From positions 1,116,001-1,180,000 of the forward strand of contig NZ_OZ243890.1 in assembly GCF_965213555.1 (NCBI RefSeq): a stretch of 64,000 nt of DNA. Direction: 5' to 3'. The notes below the pieces were generated by a model. That model was not told where the DNA came from. It saw nothing but the letters and a program-made list of their open reading frames with translations, and ran no database searches. The translations under genes were made by a program, and so were the position numbers. Shown here in pieces: positions 1 to 8,688 of the stretch. Position 1 is the first letter of the stretch; each line of letters begins with the position of its first letter. Source of the DNA: Acuticoccus sp965213555 (GTDB lineage: Bacteria; Pseudomonadota; Alphaproteobacteria; Rhizobiales; Amorphaceae).

Positions 1-1
1 G

Positions 2-1159
2 GCCGACGCGCTCGACCGCCACCGCAAGGCGGGGCGACCGCTCGGCGCGCTTCACGGGCTGCCCGTTGGGGTCAAGGACGTCATCGACACGCGCGACTAC
101 CCCACGGAGAACGGCACGGCGCAGGACGTGGGGCGGCGGCCGCGCGAGGATGCGACGCTCGTCGCCAGGCTGCGTGCGGCGGGTGCCGTCGTCATCGGCA
201 AGACGGCGACGACCGAGCTCGCCTTCCAGACCCCCGCGGCGACGATGAACCCGCACAACGCGGACCGCACCCCGGGCGGTTCCTCGTCGGGCTCCGCCGT
301 GGCGGTCGCCGATGGCATGGTGCCCCTCGCCATCGGCACGCAGACGGGCGGCTCGGTCATCCGTCCCGCCTCGTTCTGCGGCGTCGTCGGCTACAAGCCG
401 AGCCACGGGGCGATCTCCATGACGGGCGTGCTCGCGCACTCCGAGCACCTCGACACCGCCGGAGTGTTCGCCGCGACCTTGGCGGACGCGGCGCTCCTCG
501 CCGGCGCGCTCATGGGCCACGACCCGCGCGACCCGCGCACCCGCGTGGAGCCGGTGCCGGACCTACCCGCAGCGGCGCGCGCGCAGCCGCCGGTCACGCC
601 GCGCTTCGCCGTCGTGAGGGGTCCGACGTGGGAGCACGCGTCGGAGGACATGGGCGGCCTCCTCGCGGAGGTGCGCGAGGCGCTGGAGGACGGTGCGGAC
701 GACGTCGACCTGCCGGAGGTGTTCCTCAACGCCCCGCCGTCCCACCGCCGGCTGATGACGGTGGGCTTCGCGCGCAACCTCGCGCGCTACGTCGACGGCG
801 GGGCAGTGGGGGCCGCGATGCGCGAGGGGGTCGAGGAGGGACGCGCGACGAGCGCGGTCGACTACCTCGCGGCGGTGGACTGGCGCACCGCGCTGATCGC
901 CGGCATCGAGCGCGTGTTCGACCGCTACGACGCGATCCTCACCGCCGCTGCCCCCGGCGAGGCGCCGGGGCGCGAGACCACGGGATCGGCGGCGTTCAAC
1001 GCCCTGTGGACGATGCTCGGAACGCCTGCAATCACCCTGCCCATGGGGACCGGGTCGACGGGCCTGCCCCTCGGCTTGCAGGTGGTCGGACGCCCGCGCG
1101 AGGACGCGCGCCTGGTGCGCACCGCGGCGTGGCTCGAGAGGCGCCTCGGCGGACGTTGA
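2..1159 (+). CDS. Amidase-signature hydrolase, 5' end outside window
   Basis: Hydrolyses an amide bond (amidase-signature family, related to GatA and AtzF); the substrate cannot be told. The reading frame is open from base 2, so the true start lies left of the window. The family's Ser-cisSer-Lys triad is visible: the lysine in GVKDV near the left edge, the cis-serine loop GGSSSGSA, and the nucleophile motif GTQTGGSVIRPA. The C-terminal half carries the usual conserved segment GTPAITLP. It stands alone, with a convergent acetyltransferase 32 bp after its stop codon. The family assignment is firm; the specific reaction is unknown. Confidence 0.9.
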   Translation, partial: ADALDRHRKAGRPLGALHGLPVGVKDVIDTRDYPTENGTAQDVGRRPREDATLVARLRAAGAVVIGKTATTELAFQTPAATMNPHNADRTPGGSSSGSAVAVADGMVPLAIGTQTGGSVIRPASFCGVVGYKPSHGAISMTGVLAHSEHLDTAGVFAATLADAALLAGALMGHDPRDPRTRVEPVPDLPAAARAQPPVTPRFAVVRGPTWEHASEDMGGLLAEVREALEDGADDVDLPEVFLNAPPSHRRLMTVGFARNLARYVDGGAVGAAMREGVEEGRATSAVDYLAAVDWRTALIAGIERVFDRYDAILTAAAPGEAPGRETTGSAAFNALWTMLGTPAITLPMGTGSTGLPLGLQVVGRPREDARLVRTAAWLERRLGGR

Positions 1160-1191
1160 GGCGCTGATCGGGCCGGACGCTCGGTGCCTCT

Positions 1192-1665
1192 TCACGCCGC
1201 CTCGGGCGCCAGCTCCATGGTGTAGTACGCGCTCGCCGGGGTGCCGACGTAGTCGCCGAACGCTTCGCCGCGCACGAACCCGTGGCGCTCGTAGAACGCG
1301 CGGACGGCACGGAACTCGTCCCAGTCGCCGGTCTCGAGGCTGACCCGCCGGTACCCGCGCCCGCGCGCCTCGGCGAGGATCGTGGCGAGGATCGCGGTCC
1401 CGACGCCGCCACCGCGACGCGCCTTCAGCGTGTGCATCGATTTGATCTCACCGTGGCCGTCGCCGAGCGCCCTCAGCGCGCCGCAACCGACGAGGGTGTC
1501 GTCGTCCCACGCGCTCCACACCGTAACGTCCGGTCGGCGCAGCCCGTCGAGCGGAAGGTAGTGGCAGAACCGCTCGCGCGGCGTGATCGCCTCCATGAGC
1601 TGCGCGTGCGCCATGAGCAACCCGGCGATCTGCGGCCCCGACAGGTCGTCGACGATGATCCTCAT
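1192..1665 (-). CDS. GNAT family N-acetyltransferase
   Basis: A 157-residue single-domain acetyltransferase predicted to move an acetyl group from acetyl-CoA to an amine. The acetyl-CoA pyrophosphate-binding loop is visible as RRGGGVGTAIL about residues 82-92, followed by the GNAT motif-B region around FYERHGF. I chose the ATG at 1665 because GGAGGGG lies just upstream and because the conserved fold begins at once (MRIIVDDLSG); the open frame runs further upstream but looks non-coding. It is divergent from the TSUP permease gene at 1799. The substrate is unknown. Confidence 0.85.
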   Translation of the reverse strand: MRIIVDDLSGPQIAGLLMAHAQLMEAITPRERFCHYLPLDGLRRPDVTVWSAWDDDTLVGCGALRALGDGHGEIKSMHTLKARRGGGVGTAILATILAEARGRGYRRVSLETGDWDEFRAVRAFYERHGFVRGEAFGDYVGTPASAYYTMELAPEAA

Positions 1666-1798
1666 ATGGCCCCTCCGGCGTCGCTTGAGCCGTCCGAACG
1701 CCCGAAGTTCACCACCTGCTCCGGCCCCCATCAAGCGGTGACGCTTACCGTCGATCTCGGACGCCGCGCTTGCTCCGCGATGCGAACCCGAGCGCGGC

Positions 1799-2572
1799 AT
1801 GCCACACTGGTGCGTGCCATCGCTCGACCCCCTGCTGTGGACCGCCGTCGTCGCCATCGCCGTGGCCGGCGGGTTCGTGAAGGGCGCCGTGGGGTTCGCC
1901 ATGCCCACCGTGATGATGTCCGGCCTCGGGGCCATCCTGCCGCTGGAGGTGGCCCTCGCCGCCCTCATCCTGCCGACGCTCGTGTCGAACGTCGCGCAGT
2001 CCCTGCGCGAGGGCTTCGCCTCCGCCCTCGCCGCGGCGCGTGCCCATGTCGGCTACATCGTCATCGTCGTCATCGCCATCCTCGCGGCCGCGCCGCTCGT
2101 CAACGTGATCCCGGCACGCACGCTCTACCTCATGATCGGCGTGCCGGTGGTCCTCTTCGCGGCACTGCAGCTCACGGGCGTTCGGCTGGTCGTGCCCGCG
2201 CGCCGGCGGCGCGTCGCACAGCTCGGCCTCGGCGGCCTCGCAGGCTTCGTCGGCGGCATCTCCGGGATGTGGGGCGCGCCGACCGTCATCTACCTCACCT
2301 CCCTCGGCACGCAGAAGGCCGAGCAGATGCGCGTCCAGGGCATCGTCTACCTGTTCGGCGCCGTCTTCCTCGCCCTCGGGCACCTCGGCTCGGGCGTGCT
2401 CAACGCGGCGACGGCGCCGTTGTCCGCCCTCCTCGTGGCACCGGCCCTCCTCGGCATCGCGCTCGGGTTCATGCTGTCGGACCGGCTCGATCAAGCCCGC
2501 TTCCGCCAGCTGACCGCGGCGGTCCTCGTCCTCGCTGGCCTCAACCTCGTGCGGCGCGGCCTCATGGGATGA
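1799..2572 (+). CDS. TSUP (TauE/SafE) family permease
   Basis: A 257-residue membrane protein of the sulfite exporter TauE/SafE family, which moves sulfite, sulfonates or other small organic anions. About seven or eight hydrophobic segments are visible, starting with the family's characteristic first helix and glycine-rich turn (GGFVKGAVGFAMPT, about residues 22-35), with a second GGISGMWGAPT motif near residue 155. Its position just upstream of cysQ, cysD and cysNC makes a role in sulfur anion movement plausible, but that is inference from context. The start could also be the GTG at 1814. Confidence 0.85.
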   Translation: MPHWCVPSLDPLLWTAVVAIAVAGGFVKGAVGFAMPTVMMSGLGAILPLEVALAALILPTLVSNVAQSLREGFASALAAARAHVGYIVIVVIAILAAAPLVNVIPARTLYLMIGVPVVLFAALQLTGVRLVVPARRRRVAQLGLGGLAGFVGGISGMWGAPTVIYLTSLGTQKAEQMRVQGIVYLFGAVFLALGHLGSGVLNAATAPLSALLVAPALLGIALGFMLSDRLDQARFRQLTAAVLVLAGLNLVRRGLMG

Positions 2573-2621
2573 CGCGGGCGAACGCGGACGCTAAGACCCT
2601 TCGAGGTCAGGGGGGAACGGT

Positions 2622-3740
2622 GTGAGCGCGCTCGATTGGGTCCTGTCGGTGGTCGGCCTGGCCGGCTTCGTGGCGTTCGTCGGCATCATCGGCTCGTTCG
2701 TGCCCGAGACCGACCTCCTCATCGTCATCGGGGTGACCGTGGCGATGCTCGCCTACGACTTCTGGGTCCGCCCGTTGGTCGGCGGCCGTCGTGAACCCGA
2801 ACCATCCACCCCGCGGGTTGCGGGGACTGCGCCCGGAGCAGTCCCCGCGAACGCTACGCATCGGACGTCTGCTCCAAGGGACACGGCGTCCGGCAGCCGC
2901 GCGGCGCGCCAAGCCAGCCCGTTCGGCGACGGCGGGCCGTCCGCGCGCGACGTCGTCGCCGTGGCGCTCACCGCCGGCGAGGCGATCCTGCGGCACTACG
3001 ACCCCCGCGGTCAGGAGGCGCGCGCGAAGGCGGACGGCTCGCCGGTGACGGCTGCGGACGAGGCGGCGGAAGCAATCATCCTCGACGGCCTCCGCAAGCT
3101 CGGCGTCACGCGCATCGTGGCGGAGGAGGCCTTCGCCACCGGCGGCGACGGCGGCATCGACCCCGCGGACGAGTTCTGGCTGATCGATCCCCTCGACGGC
3201 ACCAAGGAGTTCGTCTCCGGCAGCGGTGAGTTCACCGTCAACATCGCCCGGATCGTCGGGGGACGGCCCTCCGGCGGGGTGGTGCTGTGTCCGGCGCTTG
3301 GCGAGCTGTACTGGACCGAGGGCAACGGCGCGCATCACGCGCGGGTGGAGGGCGGCGCGATCGTCGGCGAGCGTCGGATCGAGGTCCGTACGCCGCAAGG
3401 TCCGCTGAGGGTCGTGGCGTCGAAGTCCCACCTCACGGAGGAGACGCGAACGTTCGTCGAGCGCTTCGATGTCCACGACTTCCTCTCGTTCGGCTCCTCG
3501 CTGAAGTTCTGCCGCGTGGCGGACGGCACCGCCGACCTTTACCCCCGCATGGGCCGGACGATGGAGTGGGACACGGCGGCCGGCCACGCGGTGCTCGCCG
3601 CCGCCGGCGGTGAGGTTCGCACGATGGATGGTGCGCGTTTAACTTATGGGAAGGTGGATCACCCATCAGGGGCATACGCCAACCCGCACTTCGTGGCCGC
3701 CGGCGCGTTCGACCCCTTCGCGCTCGCCAAGGCCTCCTGA
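2622..3740 (+). CDS. cysQ: CysQ-like 3'(2'),5'-bisphosphate nucleotidase with N-terminal membrane extension
   Basis: The C-terminal ~260 residues are an inositol-monophosphatase-fold phosphatase of the CysQ type, which removes the 3'-phosphate from PAP formed during sulfate assimilation. Metal-binding motifs are visible: SPVTAADEAAE, EEA, and the signature WLIDPLDGTKEF, with a C-terminal MEWDTAAGHA. The first ~50 residues form two hydrophobic segments (about 3-27 and 31-49), followed by a ~50-residue Pro/Ser/Arg-rich linker. A normal-length CysQ (259 residues) would start at the in-frame GTG at 2961. The long start at 2622 is a GTG. cysD follows 37 bp downstream. Function is firm for the phosphatase part; the extension is discussed under findings. 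Confidence 0.85.
   Translation: MSALDWVLSVVGLAGFVAFVGIIGSFVPETDLLIVIGVTVAMLAYDFWVRPLVGGRREPEPSTPRVAGTAPGAVPANATHRTSAPRDTASGSRAARQASPFGDGGPSARDVVAVALTAGEAILRHYDPRGQEARAKADGSPVTAADEAAEAIILDGLRKLGVTRIVAEEAFATGGDGGIDPADEFWLIDPLDGTKEFVSGSGEFTVNIARIVGGRPSGGVVLCPALGELYWTEGNGAHHARVEGGAIVGERRIEVRTPQGPLRVVASKSHLTEETRTFVERFDVHDFLSFGSSLKFCRVADGTADLYPRMGRTMEWDTAAGHAVLAAAGGEVRTMDGARLTYGKVDHPSGAYANPHFVAAGAFDPFALAKAS
2820..2848. other. Perfect 11-bp inverted repeat inside the cysQ-like frame
   Basis: GCGGGGACTGC at 2820-2830 is matched exactly by its reverse complement at 2838-2848, with a 7-base loop. It sits in the linker between the membrane extension and the phosphatase domain, where third codon positions are also less GC-rich than in the flanks. 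Such hairpins usually lie between genes, so it may mark an old gene boundary. Confidence 0.6.
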
Positions 3741-3777
3741 GGCCCCCCGGCCCCTTACCCTACGGACGAGGAACGTC

Positions 3778-4686
3778 ATGGCGGTCGACCGCGGCTCGCA
3801 CCTCAAGCGCCTGGAGGACGAGGCGATCTTCATCATGCGCGAGGTTGCGGCCGAGTTCCGCCACCCCGTCATGCTCTACTCGGTGGGCAAGGACTCGGCG
3901 GTCATGCTCCACCTGGCGCTGAAGGCGTTCCACCCGTCGCCGCTGCCGTTCCCGCTGCTCCACGTGGACACCACGTGGAAGTTCCGCGAGATGATCGCCT
4001 TCCGCGACCGCAAGGCGGCCGAGCTCGGCCTCGAGCTCATCGTACACATCAACGCGGAGGGCGTGGCGGCGGGCGTCGGCCCGTTCACCCACGGCTCCTC
4101 GTACCACACGACGGTGATGAAGACCGAGGCGCTGAAGCAGGCTCTCACCCGGCACGGCTTCGACGCTGCGTTCGGCGGCGCGCGGCGGGACGAGGAGAAG
4201 TCGCGGGCGAAGGAGCGCGTGTTCTCGTTCCGCACCGCCAATCACGGCTGGGACCCCAAGACCCAGCGGCCGGAACTCTGGCAGCTCTACAACGGACGCG
4301 TCGCCAAGGGAGAGTCCATCCGCGTCTTCCCGCTGTCCAACTGGACCGAGCTCGACATCTGGCAGTACATCATGATGGAGGGGATCGAGATCGTGCCGCT
4401 CTACTTCGCCGCCATGCGGCCCGTGGTGGAGCGGGACGGCGCGCTCATCATGGTGGACGACGAGCGCATGCCCCTTGCCCCGGGCGACGTGGTCGCCGAG
4501 CGCATGGTGCGCTTCCGCACCCTCGGCTGCTATCCGCTCACCGGCGCGGTGGAGAGCCGGGCGGCGACGCTGCCGGACATCGTGGCGGAAATGCTGATCG
4601 CGCGCACGTCGGAGCGCCAGGGCCGCGTCATCGACCACGACGAGGCGGCCTCGATGGAGAAGAAGAAGCGCGAGGGGTACTTTTAG
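3778..4686 (+). CDS. cysD: Sulfate adenylyltransferase subunit 2 (CysD)
   Basis: A 302-residue ATP sulfurylase small subunit that makes adenosine 5'-phosphosulfate from ATP and sulfate, together with the GTPase CysN. The PP-loop motif SVGKDSAVMLHL is at about residues 35-46, and the family segments HVDTTWKFREM, GGARRDEEKSRAKER and the C-terminal KKREGYF are all present. The start at 3778 gives the usual length and follows GGACGAGGAAC; the frame is open upstream but that region overlaps the end of cysQ. The stop codon touches the cysNC start directly, so the two subunits are co-translated. Confidence 0.97.
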   Translation: MAVDRGSHLKRLEDEAIFIMREVAAEFRHPVMLYSVGKDSAVMLHLALKAFHPSPLPFPLLHVDTTWKFREMIAFRDRKAAELGLELIVHINAEGVAAGVGPFTHGSSYHTTVMKTEALKQALTRHGFDAAFGGARRDEEKSRAKERVFSFRTANHGWDPKTQRPELWQLYNGRVAKGESIRVFPLSNWTELDIWQYIMMEGIEIVPLYFAAMRPVVERDGALIMVDDERMPLAPGDVVAERMVRFRTLGCYPLTGAVESRAATLPDIVAEMLIARTSERQGRVIDHDEAASMEKKKREGYF

Positions 4687-6585
4687 ATGTCGCTGGCCGA
4701 AGCCCGCCCGGATGCCTTCCTCGACTACCTGGCTGCCCAGGAGCGAAAGTCGTTCCTGCGCTTCATCACCTGCGGCAGCGTCGACGACGGCAAGTCAACG
4801 CTGATCGGCCGGCTGCTCTACGAGTCGAAGCTCATCTTCGAGGACCAGCTCGCCGCGGTGGAGCGCGACTCCAAGCGACATGGCACCACGGGTGAGGACA
4901 TCGACCTCGCGCTCCTCGTCGACGGGCTCGAGGCGGAGCGCCAGCAGGGCATCACCATCGACGTCGCCTACCGCTTCTTCGCGACGGAGAAGCGCAAGTT
5001 CATCGTCGCCGATACGCCGGGCCACGAGCAGTACACGCGCAACATGGCGACCGGCGCGTCCACGGCGGACCTCGCCGTGCTCCTGGTGGACGCGCGCGCC
5101 GGGCTACAGGTGCAGACGCGCCGCCACGCCTACCTGGTGTCGCTCTTGGGCATCCGCCACGTGGCGCTCGCGGTAAACAAGATCGACCTCGTCGAGTTCT
5201 CGCAGGCGCGCTTCGACGAGATCCGCGACGAGTTCGAGCGCTTCGCCGCGCCGTTCGCCTTCGACGGCCTCGTCGCGATCCCGATCTCCGCGCGCTACGG
5301 CGACAACGTCGTCACGTGCTCCGAGCGTACCCCCTGGTACGATGGGCCTTCGCTGATGACGCACCTCGAGGCCGTCGAGGTCGTCTCCGACCGAGCCGAG
5401 CGGCCGTTCCGCATGCCGGTCCAGTGGGTCAACCGGCCGAACCTCGACTTCCGCGGCTTCTCCGGCACCGTCGCTTCCGGGCGGGTGCGGCGTGGCGACC
5501 CGGTCGTCGTCGCCTCCTCGGGCCGGGACGCGCGGGTCGCCCGCATCGTGACCATGGACGGCGACGTGCAGGACGCCATCGCCGACGAGGCGGTGACGAT
5601 CGTCCTCGACCGCGAGGTCGATGTCTCGCGCGGCGACGTCCTCGTGCCGCCTGCGCACCGTCCCGAGGTCGCGGACCAGTTCGCGGCGAACATCGTCTGG
5701 ATGGCGGAAGAGCCGCTGTTCCCGGGACGCCCCTACCTCCTGAAGATCGGCACGCGCACAGTCACGGCGCAGGTGACGGAGATCAAGCACCGCACCGACG
5801 TCAACACGTTCGACCACCTCGCCGCCAAGGAGCTCGGCCTCAACGAGGTGGGCTTCTGCAACGTGTCCCTGTCGGCGGAGGTGGCGTTCGACGCCTACGA
5901 GACGAACCGAGCCACCGGCGCGTTCATCCTCATCGACCGCCTGTCGAACGCCACGGTGGGCGCGGGCATGATCGCCTTCGCGCTGCGGCGTGCCACCAAC
6001 ATCCACTGGCAGGCCCTCGACGTCACCAAGGCCTCGCGCGCGTCGATGAAGGGGCAGAAGCCGGCGATCCTGTGGTTCACCGGCCTGTCGGGCTCCGGCA
6101 AGTCCACCATCGCCAACCTCGTGGAGCGGCGCCTCGTGGCCGCCGGCCGGCACACCTACATCCTCGACGGTGACAACGTGCGTCACGGGCTCAACCGCGA
6201 CCTCGGCTTCACCGATGCCGACCGCGTCGAGAACATCCGCCGTGTCGCGGAGGCGGCGAAGCTGTTCGTCGATGCGGGGATGATCGTGCTCGTCTCGTTC
6301 ATCTCGCCGTTCCGCTCGGAGCGGCGCATGGCGCGCGAGCTCGTGGAGGACGGCGAGTTCCTCGAAGTCCACATCGACACGCCCATCGAGGAGTGCCGCC
6401 GTCGCGACCCCAAGGGGCTCTACGCGAAGGCGGACGCCGGCCGGCTGAAGAACTTCACGGGCGTCGATTCCCCGTACGAGCCGCCCGAGCACGCCGAGGT
6501 CGTCATCGACACCACGTTGGGCGAGGCGGAGGAGCACGCCGAGCGCCTCGTCGCCGAGCTCCGAGCCCGCGGCTTCATCGACTAG
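4687..6585 (+). CDS. cysNC: Bifunctional sulfate adenylyltransferase subunit 1 / APS kinase (CysNC)
   Basis: A 632-residue fusion. Residues ~1-430 are the CysN GTPase that drives ATP sulfurylase: G1 motif GSVDDGKST, G3 DTPGHEQYTRNM, G4 NKIDL. Residues ~445-632 are an APS kinase (CysC) making PAPS, with P-loop GLSGSGKST, the DGDNVRHGL segment and FISPFRSER. Both active sites appear intact. Alphaproteobacteria often carry this fusion, as in rhizobial NodQ/CysNC. It begins on the base after the cysD stop codon. Together with CysD and CysQ it forms the sulfate activation and PAP clearance branch; no PAPS reductase gene is in the window. Confidence 0.97.
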   Translation: MSLAEARPDAFLDYLAAQERKSFLRFITCGSVDDGKSTLIGRLLYESKLIFEDQLAAVERDSKRHGTTGEDIDLALLVDGLEAERQQGITIDVAYRFFATEKRKFIVADTPGHEQYTRNMATGASTADLAVLLVDARAGLQVQTRRHAYLVSLLGIRHVALAVNKIDLVEFSQARFDEIRDEFERFAAPFAFDGLVAIPISARYGDNVVTCSERTPWYDGPSLMTHLEAVEVVSDRAERPFRMPVQWVNRPNLDFRGFSGTVASGRVRRGDPVVVASSGRDARVARIVTMDGDVQDAIADEAVTIVLDREVDVSRGDVLVPPAHRPEVADQFAANIVWMAEEPLFPGRPYLLKIGTRTVTAQVTEIKHRTDVNTFDHLAAKELGLNEVGFCNVSLSAEVAFDAYETNRATGAFILIDRLSNATVGAGMIAFALRRATNIHWQALDVTKASRASMKGQKPAILWFTGLSGSGKSTIANLVERRLVAAGRHTYILDGDNVRHGLNRDLGFTDADRVENIRRVAEAAKLFVDAGMIVLVSFISPFRSERRMARELVEDGEFLEVHIDTPIEECRRRDPKGLYAKADAGRLKNFTGVDSPYEPPEHAEVVIDTTLGEAEEHAERLVAELRARGFID

Positions 6586-6604
6586 GCGGTCAGACCGTTT
6601 TGGC

Positions 6605-7210
6605 TCAGGTGCCGGCCAGCCGGCCGGACGCCTCCCACGACAGCGCGTCCTCGAGCTGCGCGTCGCCCCAGAAGCGCTCGCCACCCGTCGTGACGAAGGA
6701 TGGGGCGCCGAAGAGGCCGTGTTCCTTCGCCTCGTCCACTGCCGCGAACAGCGCCGCCTTCGCCGCCGGGTCCTGCGCGCCCGCGGCGATCCGGTCCGGG
6801 TCGAGGCCCGCCTCCCGTGCGGCGTCGGCGAGCACGTCGGGCTCGGCCTGATCCCGCCCCTCCACGAACACGCAGCGGTACACCGCGCGCGAGAAGGCCG
6901 GCCGCTCGGCGTCGCCGAGGGCGAGCGCTGCACGGCCCGCGGCGACGCTGCGCTGGGGGAACACCGCGGGCTTGGTGAACGGCATCCCTCGGTGCATGGC
7001 GCGCCTTGCGATGTCGTGCCACATGAAGTCCGCCTTCGCCGGACTCCTGAGGTTCGGCGTCGCGCCGAGCCCCGCGTCGGCGAAGATCGGGCCCAGGAGG
7101 AAGGGCCGCCAGACGACCTCGACGCCGGCCTCTGCGGCGGCGTCCTCCATCCGCATCACGGCAAGGTAGGAGTAGCTCGAGGTGAAGTCGTAGTAGAAGG
7201 TCAGCGCCAT
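6605..7210 (-). CDS. DsbA-family 2-hydroxychromene-2-carboxylate isomerase-like protein
   Basis: A 201-residue thioredoxin-fold protein of the kappa-class GST/HCCA isomerase group. The diagnostic N-terminus FYYDFTSSYSYLA, with a serine in place of a DsbA CXXC motif, is at residues 4-16. The C-terminal GLFGAPSFVTTGGERFWGDAQLE segment is also typical. Known members isomerise aromatic-pathway intermediates using glutathione. I chose the ATG at 7210, preceded by GGAGCGACG. No catabolic partners are nearby, so the substrate is unknown. It is convergent with cysNC and divergent from the DUF1906 gene. Confidence 0.88.
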   Translation of the reverse strand: MALTFYYDFTSSYSYLAVMRMEDAAAEAGVEVVWRPFLLGPIFADAGLGATPNLRSPAKADFMWHDIARRAMHRGMPFTKPAVFPQRSVAAGRAALALGDAERPAFSRAVYRCVFVEGRDQAEPDVLADAAREAGLDPDRIAAGAQDPAAKAALFAAVDEAKEHGLFGAPSFVTTGGERFWGDAQLEDALSWEASGRLAGT

Positions 7211-7418
7211 CGTCGCTCCGGCCAGCCGTCGGGCTGCGGGGCATCGTGGGACGACGGCGGCGACGGTGCAAGCCCCGGATGGACCGCCCCATCGGACGGA
7301 AATTCGGTCGCACCGCGGTGGGGCGGACGTCGGGACAGCGCAACGGGGATCGCCGGCGCTGCAACCTTGACCGTCATCTTGGGCGCTGCGAACGTCCGCG
7401 CCATCCGGGAGACTCCGC

Positions 7419-8603
7419 ATGAAGCGCCTCGCAATCGCCATCGGCCTCGCGCTCGGCATGGCGCATGGGGCCGCAGCGCAGGACAGCCGCGCCGCGATCA
7501 TCGATTCGGCTTGGGACACCCGCCCCTACATCGACGGGCTCCGCCAGCGCGGGGTCGAGGTGGTGGGCCGCTACCTCGCGCGCTGCCCTCAGCCCGAACG
7601 CGGGCTGCCGTCGAAGCGCCTCATCGACCAGGGTCCGTCGTCCGACCCGTCGAGCGAGGTCCGCCGCATCCTCGACGCTGGCATGGCGATCCTGTCGATC
7701 TACCAATACAACAACGACTCCAAGCTGAAGTTCGTCGGCAAGGACCGTGATGGGAAGCCGCTGCCGGACGCGGCATGCCGGCCGACGACCCGCGAGCGCA
7801 GCCCCACCGCCGAGGGCGAGCTCGACGCCGTGGCGGCGGTGACCCAAGCGAAGGCGCTGGGACAGCCGCGGCGCTCGGCGATCTACTTCGGCGTCGACAT
7901 CGCGTTCCAGCGCTCGGACGGGGCCACCCGGGCGGCGATGCTCGCATACTTCCGCGAGGTGCGCCGCATCGTGCGAGGGGCGGGCTACGCGCTCGGCGCC
8001 TACGGCAACGGCGACGCGCTCGACGTGCTCCTCGAAGCCGGCCTCATCGAGCACACGTGGCTATCCGCCTCCCGCGCCTACCCGGGCAGCACCGCCTTCC
8101 ACAACTCGGGCCGCTGGCAGCTCTTCCAGAGCGGAGTGAACCTCGAGTGGTTCGGCGGGACGCCCGGCTCCTGCCGGCCCGGGCTGCCGCTCGACGTCAA
8201 CGTCAAGAACCCGCGCTTCGCGAACGACGCGCTGGGCTTCTGGGGACGTCGGGGGGTGACGCGCCTCGCCGCCGGCCGCACGCGCGCAATCTACGACGCG
8301 CGGCGCTTCGCGTGCGACGGGGACGCGCGCATCCGGCGGACCGCGACGTCCGGCGCGCGGGACCTCATCTCCGCGGGGAACCAATGCCGCGGCGGGCGCA
8401 CGGTGCGGCATCCTGCTACCGTGGACTTCGCCAACGCCGTCAGGATCGGCGAGCAGCGCGGCTCCGTCGTCGAGGTGGACCACGACGACGATGGCACGAT
8501 GGACGGGTGGACGGCGGTGTCGAACCTCACACCCAGCTTCTCGGTGAAGCCGGAATGGATCTTCTCCAAGTCCGCCCGCCACGCCGCGCGCTGCCCCAGC
8601 TGA
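7419..8603 (+). CDS. Secreted DUF1906 (glycoside-hydrolase-like) protein
   Basis: A 394-residue protein with a Sec signal peptide (charged start, hydrophobic core, cleavage after about residue 20 at AAAQD). Residues ~25-240 match the DUF1906 fold seen in Rv2525c-like proteins: an IDSAWDTRPYIDGLRQRGVEVVGRY start, then IYFGVDIAFQ carrying an acidic residue, and a WQLFQ segment. These proteins resemble GH25-type TIM barrels and are thought to act at the cell envelope, but activity is rarely shown. The last ~150 residues match nothing I recognise. GGGAG sits upstream of the start. It is a single gene. Confidence 0.8.
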   Translation: MKRLAIAIGLALGMAHGAAAQDSRAAIIDSAWDTRPYIDGLRQRGVEVVGRYLARCPQPERGLPSKRLIDQGPSSDPSSEVRRILDAGMAILSIYQYNNDSKLKFVGKDRDGKPLPDAACRPTTRERSPTAEGELDAVAAVTQAKALGQPRRSAIYFGVDIAFQRSDGATRAAMLAYFREVRRIVRGAGYALGAYGNGDALDVLLEAGLIEHTWLSASRAYPGSTAFHNSGRWQLFQSGVNLEWFGGTPGSCRPGLPLDVNVKNPRFANDALGFWGRRGVTRLAAGRTRAIYDARRFACDGDARIRRTATSGARDLISAGNQCRGGRTVRHPATVDFANAVRIGEQRGSVVEVDHDDDGTMDGWTAVSNLTPSFSVKPEWIFSKSARHAARCPS

Positions 8604-8688
8604 CGCCGGCGCCTACCAGTCCTTCGCGGCGCCTTGCCCGCGAACAACTGGCGCAGCAACGCCTTAAGGGGCTGGGCGTTTGCCCCCC

